Source: Alphaproteobacteria bacterium
Lineage (GTDB): Bacteria; Pseudomonadota; Alphaproteobacteria; RF32; CAG-239
NCBI GenBank assembly: GCA_900769705.1
Contig: CAAGHP010000013.1
Span: forward strand, 124,001-188,000
Direction of reading: 5' to 3'
DNA length: 64,000 nucleotides
A program made the translations under genes and the position numbers. Positions 26,693 through 34,284 of the stretch are shown here, one piece after another. Positions within the stretch are counted from its first letter, which is position 1. Every line of letters begins with the position of its first letter. The notes below the pieces were generated by a model. That model saw only the letters and a program-made list of their open reading frames with translations, was not told where the DNA came from and searched no databases.

Positions 26693-28540
26693 ATGGTTAA
26701 AAATATTGAACCAAAATTAAAAAAAATAGGTGATTATCTTCGGTTAGAGGATGATACTATTTTTACAATACCAGAGTATCAGAGGGCTTATTCTTGGGGA
26801 ATAGAACATTGTGATAAGTTATGGCAAGATATAACAGAATTTGCAGATAGTGAAAGTAAAGATAGATATTTTTTCGGTACTATAATCATAAATTGTCAAA
26901 AAGATGATGCAGAATTAGCTTTAATAGATGGTCAACAACGCACAACTACATTTCTGTTGCTATTGAAAGCATTGCTACTAAAAATTAATAATGCAATTGA
27001 AGAACCAAATAAAGATGATGAGTCAGAAGGATTATACAGAGGACTTCAAGAACGCAGAAGAAGAATTATGGGAATTTTGTATAAAGCAGAAACAGAAGAT
27101 ATATCTGATATACCAGATTTAGAGAAAGACAAAGTGATATGCAATAGAGTGTCCATATTGAAAAATAATTCCATAAATGAAGTGTATAAATTAGAACTTC
27201 AAACAATATTAAAAGCAGTAAATTTTGAAGAAATAGAAAAAAGTGTTGTTAAAATTCCGTATAAACAAAAAGATAACAAGTATACAAACTTCTTTAAGAA
27301 CTTTAAGTATTTTTACGACAAAATAGCAGAGTTAAAAGAAAGGCAACTAAATAAAATAGCTAAAGAGTTTACTGACAGTTGTGAAGTGATTGAAATAAAA
27401 AGTTGGCAAGTTGAACAAGCTATAACTATGTTTAACTCTCTTAATGCGGACGGTTTGCCTCTTTACGATTCCGATATAATTGCTGCTAAATTATATGCAA
27501 ATGCAGCATTTAAGAATAAAGAGAGTGAATTTAAGGAAAAATGGGAAGATTTCTTAAAACAAATCGGAGAACTGAAATTTACTAAAACAGCAACAATTGA
27601 CTCTATACTTATGCAACAAATGTATTATGAAAGAGCAAAGAGAAGAGAAATTATAACAGAAACGAATTCTGTGAATGTCACAACACCAGGCGTAAGAAGA
27701 TATTTCACAGAAATTAATAGGGATTTACTTTGCGAACCAATACAATTGTGTAATGGAATGACAAAACTTGCGAGTATATGGAATAAGGTTTCTAATTACC
27801 CTTTAATTCAAGTTCTTTCTAAATTCAATGAAAACTCAAAATTATTTTTAGCAGGCTACTTTTATAGATTTGAAGAAAATGAAATATCAGAAGACAGAAT
27901 AAAAGTTGTATGTGAGTGTATGTTAAGACTATTTACTATTCTAGAATTAGTTGATACAGGGTATTCTAGTACGAAATTCAAAACATTTTTATTCAAAGAA
28001 AGTGTTGATTTTGTTAATAGCAACATCTCAGAAGACAAAATTAAAACAGATTTTGATGCACATATCTGTATGAATTGGAGTAAAGATGAATTAAACGATG
28101 AAATTATAGCATATGATAAAAATAGCCTAGTATATCTAAATGAATACTTATTTGCCAAAGATAATAATATCAAATTTAATTTAGGTACAAAATATGATAT
28201 TGAACACATAATGCCAGATAGTGGAAAAAATCTTCAAGAAATTCGCAAAGATGCCAACATACAAAGCGAGGATGAATTTAAGGGTATTGTAAACAAAATA
28301 GGCAATAAAATTGTATTAGAAGAAAAAATAAACAGAAGCATTGGAAATGAGTGGTTTAGAACAAAAGTTTCCACAAAGTTAGATGATAAAACAGGATATG
28401 TTGACAGTGTATTTCCGATTGCTCAATATTTGGTAAGCAAATATAAAAGTGAGAATAAGCCATATTGGAGAAAAGAAGATATAATCCAAGCGACAAATGA
28501 AGCAAAAGACCGAATCTTGAAATTTATTTTTGGAGAGTAG
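26693..28540 (+). CDS. GmrSD-type restriction protein (DUF262 + DUF1524)
   Basis: The 615-aa protein has the GmrS-like DUF262 N-terminus with IPEYQRAYSW (about residues 26-35) and the nucleotide-handling motif IDGQQRTTT (about 82-90), and a GmrD-like DUF1524 C-terminus with the HNH-type YDIEHIMPDSG (about 500) and NKIGNKIVL. Such fused proteins are type IV modification-dependent nucleases active against phages with modified DNA, or parts of related defence systems. It stands alone between two near-identical terminators and has its own leader. RBS AAGG precedes the ATG. Its base composition is more AT-rich than core genes. Confidence 0.85.
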   Translation: MVKNIEPKLKKIGDYLRLEDDTIFTIPEYQRAYSWGIEHCDKLWQDITEFADSESKDRYFFGTIIINCQKDDAELALIDGQQRTTTFLLLLKALLLKINNAIEEPNKDDESEGLYRGLQERRRRIMGILYKAETEDISDIPDLEKDKVICNRVSILKNNSINEVYKLELQTILKAVNFEEIEKSVVKIPYKQKDNKYTNFFKNFKYFYDKIAELKERQLNKIAKEFTDSCEVIEIKSWQVEQAITMFNSLNADGLPLYDSDIIAAKLYANAAFKNKESEFKEKWEDFLKQIGELKFTKTATIDSILMQQMYYERAKRREIITETNSVNVTTPGVRRYFTEINRDLLCEPIQLCNGMTKLASIWNKVSNYPLIQVLSKFNENSKLFLAGYFYRFEENEISEDRIKVVCECMLRLFTILELVDTGYSSTKFKTFLFKESVDFVNSNISEDKIKTDFDAHICMNWSKDELNDEIIAYDKNSLVYLNEYLFAKDNNIKFNLGTKYDIEHIMPDSGKNLQEIRKDANIQSEDEFKGIVNKIGNKIVLEEKINRSIGNEWFRTKVSTKLDDKTGYVDSVFPIAQYLVSKYKSENKPYWRKEDIIQATNEAKDRILKFIFGE

Positions 28541-28558
28541 AATATTTTGAATTTAAGA

Positions 28559-28583
28559 ACCGCTACATAAACGTGGCGGTTTT
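28559..28583 (+). terminator. Intrinsic terminator after the GmrSD gene
   Basis: ACCGCTAC pairs with GTGGCGGT across an ATAAAC loop, with a T-run. It differs from the terminator at 26560 only in the loop. Confidence 0.8.
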
Positions 28584-28657
28584 CCTTATCTCAAACACTT
28601 TTTAATGGCGTTTCTGCCGTTACCAACTCTACCAAAGGCATTTAGTAATTGCAGGGA

Positions 28658-28900
28658 TTATTCTTCATTTATAGGCTCATATTGTCTGAACAGCCAAAAC
28701 AATTTTTTCTCTATTAAATTACAATCATCTATGAATGATTGAAGCATTTCATTGGTTTCTTCTGCAGCATCATCTTCTTGCAAAATCTCATAACTGGCGA
28801 TTTTGCCGCAATGTCTGCCCAAATAAGCATCCATCTCCTCACGATTTTCAAAGAATTTATAACCTCTACGGCTAGTAATCGTTTCAATCAACACTTTCAT
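28658..28900 (-). CDS. Hypothetical protein, 80 aa
   Basis: A small acidic soluble protein (MKVLIETITSRRGYKFFENR at the start, acidic C-terminus) with an AAGGA ribosome-binding site seven bases before the ATG. No known family. It is divergent from the Fic gene, with about 115 bases between them containing the Fic promoter and its direct repeats, so the two may share control. Confidence 0.6.
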   Translation of the reverse strand: MKVLIETITSRRGYKFFENREEMDAYLGRHCGKIASYEILQEDDAAEETNEMLQSFIDDCNLIEKKLFWLFRQYEPINEE

Positions 28901-28930
28901 AACAAATCCTTATACTTTATAAGAATATTT

Positions 28931-28973
28931 ATTCGGTAAAAATTCTTGACAATTCGGTAATATTAGCTAAAAT
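28931..28973 (+). promoter_or_regulatory. Fic gene promoter with direct-repeat operator
   Basis: TTGACA (28946-28951) and TAAAAT (28968-28973) are 16 bases apart. Two direct repeats ATTCGGTAA (28931-28939 and 28952-28960) flank the -35 box with a 21-base period, two turns of helix, as expected for a dimeric regulator. The downstream Fic protein carries its own winged-helix domain. Confidence 0.65.
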
Positions 28974-29014
28974 AAAAGATAATTAAAGAACATTAAAGAA
29001 TATAGGAGAAAATA

Positions 29015-30052
29015 ATGATTAATCTGAAGAATGTGTCTATCACACCGGAAATGCTGAATATTATAGCGGAAGTTGATGAGTTTAAGGGCTCTTGGAACAG
29101 TTCGGAACAATCTCCCGATAAGTATAAACACCTCAAAAAGGTAGCAACAATAGAGTCAATCGGTTCCTCCAATCGTATAGAGGGTAATACTTTGACCGAT
29201 AAACAGGTTGAAACGATTTTGAGCAATATCAAAAAACAATCTTTTGCAACACGTGATGAGCAAGAAGTTGCCGGATATGCCGAATTGATGGAAGATATTT
29301 TTGAAAACTATGAAGTCATCCCTTTTAATGAAAATCATATTAAGCAGCTTCACAAGATTTTATTGTCTTATTCCGATAAAGATGAGCGGCATCGTGGCGA
29401 ATATAAAACACTTGCCAACAGTGTGGCGGCTTTTGATGCCAATGGCAAAGAAATAGGTATTGTGTTTGAAACTGCAACGCCTTTTGAAACATCGGCAAAA
29501 ATGCGTGAATTAGTGCAAGAGACCAAAGAACAAATGGAAGATAGACTTATTCATCCGTTGATTGCAATCGGTTTATTTGTGGTGCATTTTTTAGCCATTC
29601 ACCCGTTTCAAGATGGAAATGGCAGAATGTCACGAGCCTTGACAACCTTGTTGCTCTTGCAAAATGGTTATTTATATGTACCATACAGTTCAATGGAAAG
29701 CATTATAGAAGAAAACAAAGCCTCATATTATCAAGCGTTGCGTAATAGTCAAAAGACTTTTAAGACAAGTGATGTCAGGTATGATTATTGGCTTAATTTC
29801 TTTTTACGCACAGTTCAAAAGCAAGTTCGGAGATTAAAACAAAAGATGAGCCAAACCGCAACCGGATTAGGTTTAACGGAAAGCAAAATTATAAGCCTGT
29901 TTGATAGTAAAAATCAATGGACAACTCAGGAAATTACTGACACTTTGAACATGAATATTGCAACTGTTAAAAAAGCCATCGGAGAAATGGTTAAAAAGAA
30001 TTATTTAACCAAAAATGGCTCAACCCGTGGGGCTTGGTATGAAAAGAAATAA
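29015..30052 (+). CDS. Fic family protein with C-terminal winged helix
   Basis: Fic proteins usually transfer AMP to target proteins. The 345-aa protein has the complete active motif HPFQDGNGRMSR (about residues 192-203) and, near the N-terminus, SNRIEGN (about 50-56), matching the (S/T)xxxE(G/N) inhibitory helix of class II Fic proteins, so activity should be self-restrained. The C-terminus (TTQEITDTLNMNIATVKKAI) is a winged-helix DNA-binding region. RBS AGGAG precedes the ATG. Paired ATTCGGTAA repeats at the promoter suggest autoregulation. It may be a stand-alone regulator or a toxin-like defence protein. Confidence 0.9.
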   Translation: MINLKNVSITPEMLNIIAEVDEFKGSWNSSEQSPDKYKHLKKVATIESIGSSNRIEGNTLTDKQVETILSNIKKQSFATRDEQEVAGYAELMEDIFENYEVIPFNENHIKQLHKILLSYSDKDERHRGEYKTLANSVAAFDANGKEIGIVFETATPFETSAKMRELVQETKEQMEDRLIHPLIAIGLFVVHFLAIHPFQDGNGRMSRALTTLLLLQNGYLYVPYSSMESIIEENKASYYQALRNSQKTFKTSDVRYDYWLNFFLRTVQKQVRRLKQKMSQTATGLGLTESKIISLFDSKNQWTTQEITDTLNMNIATVKKAIGEMVKKNYLTKNGSTRGAWYEKK

Positions 30053-30062
30053 GGAAAAGCCG

Positions 30063-30200
30063 ATGAAACACTTAATAATAGGTTTGTCTATATGATTAAC
30101 TCTAGTACTTGTGTGCTCAGCTTATGCAATAACCAAAAGAACCTTTAATTCTAAAGATGTGCAAATTTGTTGTATTGAAGAATTTTCCAATGCTTCAAAG
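30063..30200 (+). pseudogene. Remnant of a small exported protein with in-frame TGA
   Basis: ATG 30063 begins MKHLIIGLSI, then TGA (30093-30095), then in the same frame LTLVLVCSAYAITKRTFNSK. Ignoring the TGA this is a good signal peptide with an AYA cleavage site, followed by a short mature region that runs into sequence antisense to the end of the recombinase gene. It looks like a secreted protein gene inactivated by a nonsense change and cut off by the recombinase. Confidence 0.4.
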
Positions 30201-30791
30201 GTCTTTATTTTTCAAAAATTCGTAGATTGTATAAATGCTGACACAGTGAATTTTTGCAACCTGTGTTTTAGGCACGCCTTTGTGGATAAGTTTTAAGACG
30301 CTTTGTTCTTTGCCGTCCAAAATATGTTTTTTGTTTTTACTGCCATAAACGCGTCCTAATTTTTTCCCGTCTGCTTTGATTCTGGCCAATGCTTCTTTGG
30401 TGCGCTGACTGATTAGGTTCCTTTCAATTTCTGCAGAAAGCCCAAAAGCAAAAGCCAAAACTTTACTTTGTATATCTGCTCCCAATCTGTAATTATCTTT
30501 TATTGTCCATACCTGAACTTCGTTTTTCATACAATGATGTAAAATACTCATTATTTGAAGCATATTTCTGCCTAAACGAGATATTTCCGAAGCTACAAGT
30601 ATATCTCCCTTTTTGAGCCGTTTTAACAATGAGCCTAGTTTTCTTTTTTCTACAGCCACAGTTCCCGAAATTGTTTCATCTATCCAGCGGTCTATCTTCT
30701 TGTTTTCCTTTTGCACAAATTTTTCAATTTCAAATCGTTGATTTTCAACCGTTTGCTTATCTGTGCTTACCCGAACATATCCATAAATCAT
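30195..30791 (-). CDS. Serine recombinase (resolvase/invertase family)
   Basis: A 198-aa small serine recombinase. The catalytic serine is in YGYVRVSTDKQT at the N-terminus; SEISRLGRNM, the arginine-rich SAEIERNLISQRTKEALARI region and a C-terminal helix-turn-helix (GVPKTQVAKIHCVSIYTIYE) follow, as in Pin/Tn3 resolvases. ATG 30791 has GGAG upstream, better than the 30806 codon. Such enzymes invert or resolve DNA, so an invertible segment or the island itself may be the substrate. I found no obvious recombination-site pair by eye. Confidence 0.9.
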   Translation of the reverse strand: MIYGYVRVSTDKQTVENQRFEIEKFVQKENKKIDRWIDETISGTVAVEKRKLGSLLKRLKKGDILVASEISRLGRNMLQIMSILHHCMKNEVQVWTIKDNYRLGADIQSKVLAFAFGLSAEIERNLISQRTKEALARIKADGKKLGRVYGSKNKKHILDGKEQSVLKLIHKGVPKTQVAKIHCVSIYTIYEFLKNKDL

Positions 30792-30916
30792 TATAATTCT
30801 CCACATCTATAAAAAGGCTCAAATACCGCGATAATACCAAAAAAAGTAACTATAAGGGAAAATGTTATTCGGACAGATGTCCGTTCTGCACAATCTTTGG
30901 TATGTGTTGTTTATAC

Positions 30917-30950
30917 AAAAAAAGAACCTCCCATTATCGCTAATGAGAGG
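30917..30950 (-). terminator. Intrinsic terminator after the P5-like gene
   Basis: On the minus strand CCTCTCATTA pairs with TAATGGGAGG around GCGA and is followed by TTCTTTTTTT. It separates the phage-like gene from the recombinase gene. Confidence 0.75.
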
Positions 30951-30990
30951 CGTACATTCATATATTGCGTTATTACAGTCAATTGATTTT

Positions 30991-31569
30991 TCATTTGTTG
31001 GTATTTTTTTCACTTCTGACAATTTCCACAATGCCGAACACGGAAACGGCCAAAGCGACAATATGTTCCGCTAACTCAGGACTTATTGCCACGCCAAGAC
31101 CTGACAAAAGACCGATTAAACCGCGCCATGTCGATGGCTGATTAAGTTTTAGAATCTCAATAAGTTTAAGCATATTTATTCCTTGCAAAATTGTATCGTC
31201 AGAATACGATTGCACGCCGTTTTCCATACGAATCACGGCTTTGATGAACACGCAAAGCACGCCTTTTTCTTCAATATCTATTACTGTGTCCGGATAAACG
31301 CCGAGTTGTTTCGCCACCGTTTGAATATAAGCCTGCGTTTGATTTTCGTTTGGTGGAGCGTAACGACCGATAATCTGCCGCACCGTGCGCAAATTATGTA
31401 TTTTTTTATAGTTTATCAGCACCTTCGCCAATGCTCTGATGCCGTAAACCGGTGAGGTAAACACGCAAAAGGCGGGATCGATTTTCCCGCCTTCCGGATT
31501 TAAGCCCAACCAATTCTGCCCGTGACGTATGTTGCCGGGGTTGTTATTTCTTATTCCTCGTGGTGTCAT
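30991..31569 (-). CDS. Phage P5-like structural/lytic protein
   Basis: The 192-aa protein starts MTPRGIRNNNPGNIRHG, the hallmark of the phage 'structural protein P5' family found on tailless-phage and prophage islands, with GLNPEGGKIDPAFCVFTSPV downstream. The C-terminal 60 residues are hydrophobic (GLIGLLSGLGVAISPELAEH) and could act as a holin-like or membrane domain. ATG 31569 overlaps the TGA of the preceding DUF2924 fragment (ATGA), implying translational coupling. It is a phage remnant, probably ancient, and may have been taken over for another use. Confidence 0.75.
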   Translation of the reverse strand: MTPRGIRNNNPGNIRHGQNWLGLNPEGGKIDPAFCVFTSPVYGIRALAKVLINYKKIHNLRTVRQIIGRYAPPNENQTQAYIQTVAKQLGVYPDTVIDIEEKGVLCVFIKAVIRMENGVQSYSDDTILQGINMLKLIEILKLNQPSTWRGLIGLLSGLGVAISPELAEHIVALAVSVFGIVEIVRSEKNTNK

Positions 31570-31685
31570 TGTGTATAAAAGCGTTTTGTTTTCCATATAG
31601 GTTCTGTATCAAAATATTGTCGCCATAAATTTTTTAATTCATTAACACTCATTTCTGTAAGCTGAAGGACTTTATTTTCTACCAT
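31566..31685 (-). CDS. Truncated DUF2924 protein (N-terminal 39 residues)
   Basis: ATG 31685, with AAGGAG upstream, opens a 39-aa frame: MVENKVLQLTEMSVNELKNL, then WRQYFDTEPI and the end WKTKRFYTQ. This matches the N-terminus of DUF2924 proteins, which sit beside serine recombinases in alphaproteobacterial prophages and are usually about 150 aa. The remainder is missing and the stop overlaps the P5 start. It may be a relic whose translation now only serves to couple the downstream gene. Confidence 0.6.
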   Translation of the reverse strand: MVENKVLQLTEMSVNELKNLWRQYFDTEPIWKTKRFYTQ

Positions 31686-31830
31686 TTTCAACTCCTTTCT
31701 TAATAGTATGAATGCTTGGATTTTTGGCAATATCCAGTTCTTTTTGCTCTAATTCCGAATTTTTTTGCGTGTCTATCAGTTTCATTATTTCCGGAAATAA
31801 CATTTTTATAATTTTTTCTATGTCTGTCAT
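31672..31830 (-). CDS. Small hypothetical protein, 52 aa
   Basis: ATG 31830 follows GGAGG and opens MTDIEKIIKMLFPEIMKLID, a charged helical peptide that ends KKGVENGRK at TAA 31672-31674. Its last codons overlap the DUF2924 fragment start, so the two are arranged as a tight operon. No family recognised. Confidence 0.55.
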   Translation of the reverse strand: MTDIEKIIKMLFPEIMKLIDTQKNSELEQKELDIAKNPSIHTIKKGVENGRK

Positions 31831-32208
31831 TTTTTGCCTCCGACAGAATCACCAGTAGAAAAATAAAATCGGAGCCAGTTTTTTGAATTTTTATATAACT
31901 CAATGTTTTTGCTAACAAAAATATGTTATAATTATAAGTGCTTCTATAAGTAATATTTATAAAAAGAGGAATGTAAAATGCAGTATATTTGCTGTGTTTG
32001 AATTTATTTGAAGGGCGTAGTTTGGCAATATCAGACCTTCAGAAAAGTATATATTTGGGTGTTTTTTAAGTTATTTTTGCAAAAAAATTACATATAAACG
32101 GAAAAGGCTACGCCCATCAAAAATAAAAATGAAGTCGGCTGTTCTTGGGCTGTTGCGGGAAATTGCAGATACGAAAAAAGAGGAAGTGAAACTTCCTCTT
32201 ATCTTTAT
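31831..32208 (+). ncRNA. Candidate structured transcript with a seven-codon leader ORF
   Basis: An extended -10 box TGTTATAAT (31924-31932) is followed by AGAGGA and a tiny frame ATG...TGA (31978-32001) encoding MQYICCV. Downstream, TTGAAGGGCGTAG (32008-32020) is an inverted repeat of CTACGCCCATCAA (32108-32120), 12 of 13 positions, forming a stem around about 87 bases. A 10-bp perfect hairpin, AAGAGGAAGT/ACTTCCTCTT (32178-32200), lies at the end and also serves as terminator for the tRNA gene. No protein gene follows on this strand before the tRNA. Confidence 0.4.
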
Positions 32209-32285
<77 letters not shown>

Positions 32286-32302
32286 ATTGCGATAATGTGG
32301 TC

Positions 32303-32331
32303 TATATATCTTATTTAAATACGTTTGTCAA
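32303..32331 (-). promoter_or_regulatory. tRNA-fMet promoter
   Basis: Read on the minus strand, TTGACA (32331-32326) and TATATA (32308-32303) are 17 bases apart, and the tRNA starts 17 bases after the -10 box. Similar TTGACA-N17-TA(A/T)A promoters precede the tRNA-Gln and tRNA-Thr genes. Confidence 0.8.
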
Positions 32332-32471
32332 GCCCCAAAACGAATATTTTATGAAAAAAAATAAAAAAATGCCTAACTATGTGAAAAATCGTATTTTCCT
32401 ATCTTGACAAAGAATAAACTAAAGAGTAGCACTCGCATTTGGAAAATTGTAGTCTGAAATAGAGAAAAGAG

Positions 32472-33386
32472 ATGAAGAGAAAAGATAAGGGGATTTTGCT
32501 TGGTATCTGGGGTACCTGCTGCTATGGTACGAATCCTCTGTTTGCTTTGCCACTATTTGCTGCCGGTATAACTTCTAATTCCGTGCTGTTTTACCGCTAT
32601 GGTTTTGCGCTGATTATTTTTGGTTTATGGCTGACGCTGCACAAAAAAATTTCGTTGAAAATCTCTTTGCGCGAAGCCGGAGTTTTGATGCCGCTGGGTG
32701 TGGTTTTTGCAATTTCTTCGCTTACCTTGTTTCAGAGCTATATTTATATCGGTGCCGGCATTGCCTCAACAATTCTGTTTATATATCCGATTATGGTGGC
32801 ACTGATGATGGCAATGTTTTTCCATGAAAGGATATCCTTAAAAACTGTCGGAGCCATAATTTTGACAACCGTCGGAATATGCCTGTTTTATGAAGGCAAA
32901 GACGGACAGACGCTGAATCTGATTGGTGTAGGACTGGTGCTGATTTCAGCTTTGGCGTACGCGGTTTATATGGTGGCTCTGAAAAATGTAAAAATGCTGA
33001 AACGCGTGCAATATTCAAAGCTTACTTTTTATGTGATGTTTTTCGGGTTATTTGTGTTCTTTTTTGCCTCTAATTTCGGTATTGAATTGCAGCCGATAAA
33101 CTCTTGGTTCATGTTGGCTTGTTTGCTTTGCTCGGCGATTATTCCGACTATTATCTCGCTGGAAACCATGACGATTGCCATAAAATTGATTGGCCCGACC
33201 TTATCGGCTATTTTGGGAGCCTTAGAGCCGGTTACAGCTGTATTTATCGGAGTGTGCGTATTCGGCGAGCATTTATCTGTGCGCATTTGTTGCGGAATTA
33301 TTTTGATTTTGTCGGCAGTGCTGATGATTGTATTGGGGAATGGTTCAAAAAGTGAAAAAACAAACAAATGCAGAAGAGGCCAATAA
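32472..33386 (+). CDS. DMT superfamily (EamA) transporter
   Basis: The 304-aa membrane protein has about ten hydrophobic segments in two EamA repeats (first GILLGIWGTCCYGTNPLFAL, second LIGVGLVLISALAYAVYMVA), the normal size and layout for drug/metabolite exporters of amino acids or related compounds. Upstream lies TTGACA (about 32404) with a weak -10. RBS GAAAAGAG precedes the ATG. It is closed by a bidirectional terminator. The substrate is unknown. Confidence 0.88.
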   Translation: MKRKDKGILLGIWGTCCYGTNPLFALPLFAAGITSNSVLFYRYGFALIIFGLWLTLHKKISLKISLREAGVLMPLGVVFAISSLTLFQSYIYIGAGIASTILFIYPIMVALMMAMFFHERISLKTVGAIILTTVGICLFYEGKDGQTLNLIGVGLVLISALAYAVYMVALKNVKMLKRVQYSKLTFYVMFFGLFVFFFASNFGIELQPINSWFMLACLLCSAIIPTIISLETMTIAIKLIGPTLSAILGALEPVTAVFIGVCVFGEHLSVRICCGIILILSAVLMIVLGNGSKSEKTNKCRRGQ

Positions 33387-33534
33387 CCGGAACGATTTTG
33401 TAATTGAAGCCGATGTTGGCGTTGAAATTTCAATCAATCACAGGGATTTGTCGGTCGGCTACGATTTTTGGGAAAAGAAAAATATATGTCTCATATCGGA
33501 ATTCTTAAAGCCAGATATAGTTTATGATTCTAAA

Positions 33535-33573
33535 CAAAAACACAGCTGCAATATAAAAGCAGCTGTGTTTTTG
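33535..33573. terminator. Bidirectional terminator
   Basis: CAAAAACACAGCTGC pairs with GCAGCTGTGTTTTTG; both strands end in a T-run. It lies between the converging EamA gene and the 74-aa membrane protein. Confidence 0.85.
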
Positions 33574-33574
33574 T

Positions 33575-33799
33575 TTAGCTCAAGAAGCCGTATGCTTTTA
33601 GAACCATGCTGAATATGGCACAGCCGAAAAGATACAAGCCGATAAAAGTTCCGGCATGGTTGGTTTCTGTTTCAGCTGTCGGAGTTATACCGGAGGCTGA
33701 GTTTTTTTGATACCAATAGTTATCAATAGAAATACCAAGCCACAGCAATAGGCAAAATCCCAAAAGGACGCCGAGTCCAAAAAATAAATCGTAGTTCAT
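33575..33799 (-). CDS. Small two-helix membrane protein, 74 aa
   Basis: Two hydrophobic segments (LFFGLGVLLGFCLLLWLGIS near the N-terminus, FIGLYLFGCAIFSMVLKAYG at the end) flank a short polar loop. No family recognised. The ATG has no Shine-Dalgarno sequence but sits in the context TATCATTATG, shared with the next small membrane gene, the 403-aa solenoid gene and others in this window. It may be a paralogue-like partner of the 69-aa protein at 33919. Confidence 0.65.
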   Translation of the reverse strand: MNYDLFFGLGVLLGFCLLLWLGISIDNYWYQKNSASGITPTAETETNHAGTFIGLYLFGCAIFSMVLKAYGFLS

Positions 33800-33872
33800 A
33801 ATGATAAAGCTTAAATAATTAAAATCTAAAATAAATATAAGTTATTTTGTTTATTTTGTCAATAAAAAGCGT

Positions 33873-33914
33873 AAAAAAATAACCTTGGAACCAAATAAAA
33901 GTCCAAGGCATTTT
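33873..33914 (-). terminator. Intrinsic terminator of the 69-aa membrane protein gene
   Basis: On the minus strand CCTTGGA pairs with TCCAAGG and is followed by TTATTTTTTT. Confidence 0.7.
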
Positions 33915-33918
33915 AGAT

Positions 33919-34128
33919 TTAGCAAAAACAGCCAACTTTTGCCAAGATAAAACCGGTTGCGATAATCAGCAGTGAATAAATGCAAATATATCCTTTAGTA
34001 AAATCGCAGGTTTGTTTCTGATTTGGCGCAGTGTTGCGGCATTCTTTACGATTAAGAACAATACCGGCTGCGGCAATGATAATAAACACAGCTAAAACAC
34101 TCACTCCGAAAATAGCTTTTAACATCAT
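33919..34128 (-). CDS. Small two-helix membrane protein, 69 aa
   Basis: The N-terminal segment FGVSVLAVFIIIAAAGIVLN and the C-terminal YICIYSLLIIATGFILAKVG are membrane helices joined by a cysteine-containing polar loop (CRNTAPNQKQTCDF). No family recognised. The start context is ATCATTATG with no Shine-Dalgarno sequence. A terminator follows, so it is a single-gene unit. Confidence 0.65.
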   Translation of the reverse strand: MMLKAIFGVSVLAVFIIIAAAGIVLNRKECRNTAPNQKQTCDFTKGYICIYSLLIIATGFILAKVGCFC

Positions 34129-34284
34129 AATGATAAATTTTAAAATGAAAATAATTGTAAAAATAATTCAAAATCGGCGCTTAAAATAGCATTGCAGTAT
34201 CGTTTGTCAAGATTTATTTTTGAAATTGACTTAAAATTTTAAAAGCTTATCATACATAATATTTAAAAAAGAAAGGAGTTTTTA

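Noticed and set aside
14708..30095. Alternative genetic code with TGA as tryptophan
   Set aside because: Two in-frame TGAs could hint at it, but cspA, the GlmU-like gene, the 126-aa gene and others end cleanly at TGA, and the relic at 51537 shows Arg, not Trp, at one site.
30111..30296. Plus-strand 61-aa frame as an independent gene
   Set aside because: It has no start signal, and its second half is antisense to the recombinase. The first part is better explained as the remnant beginning at 30063.
31700..31918. Minus-strand frame of 72 aa
   Set aside because: It overlaps, in another frame, the 52-aa gene that has a proper GGAGG site; its composition is random-looking.
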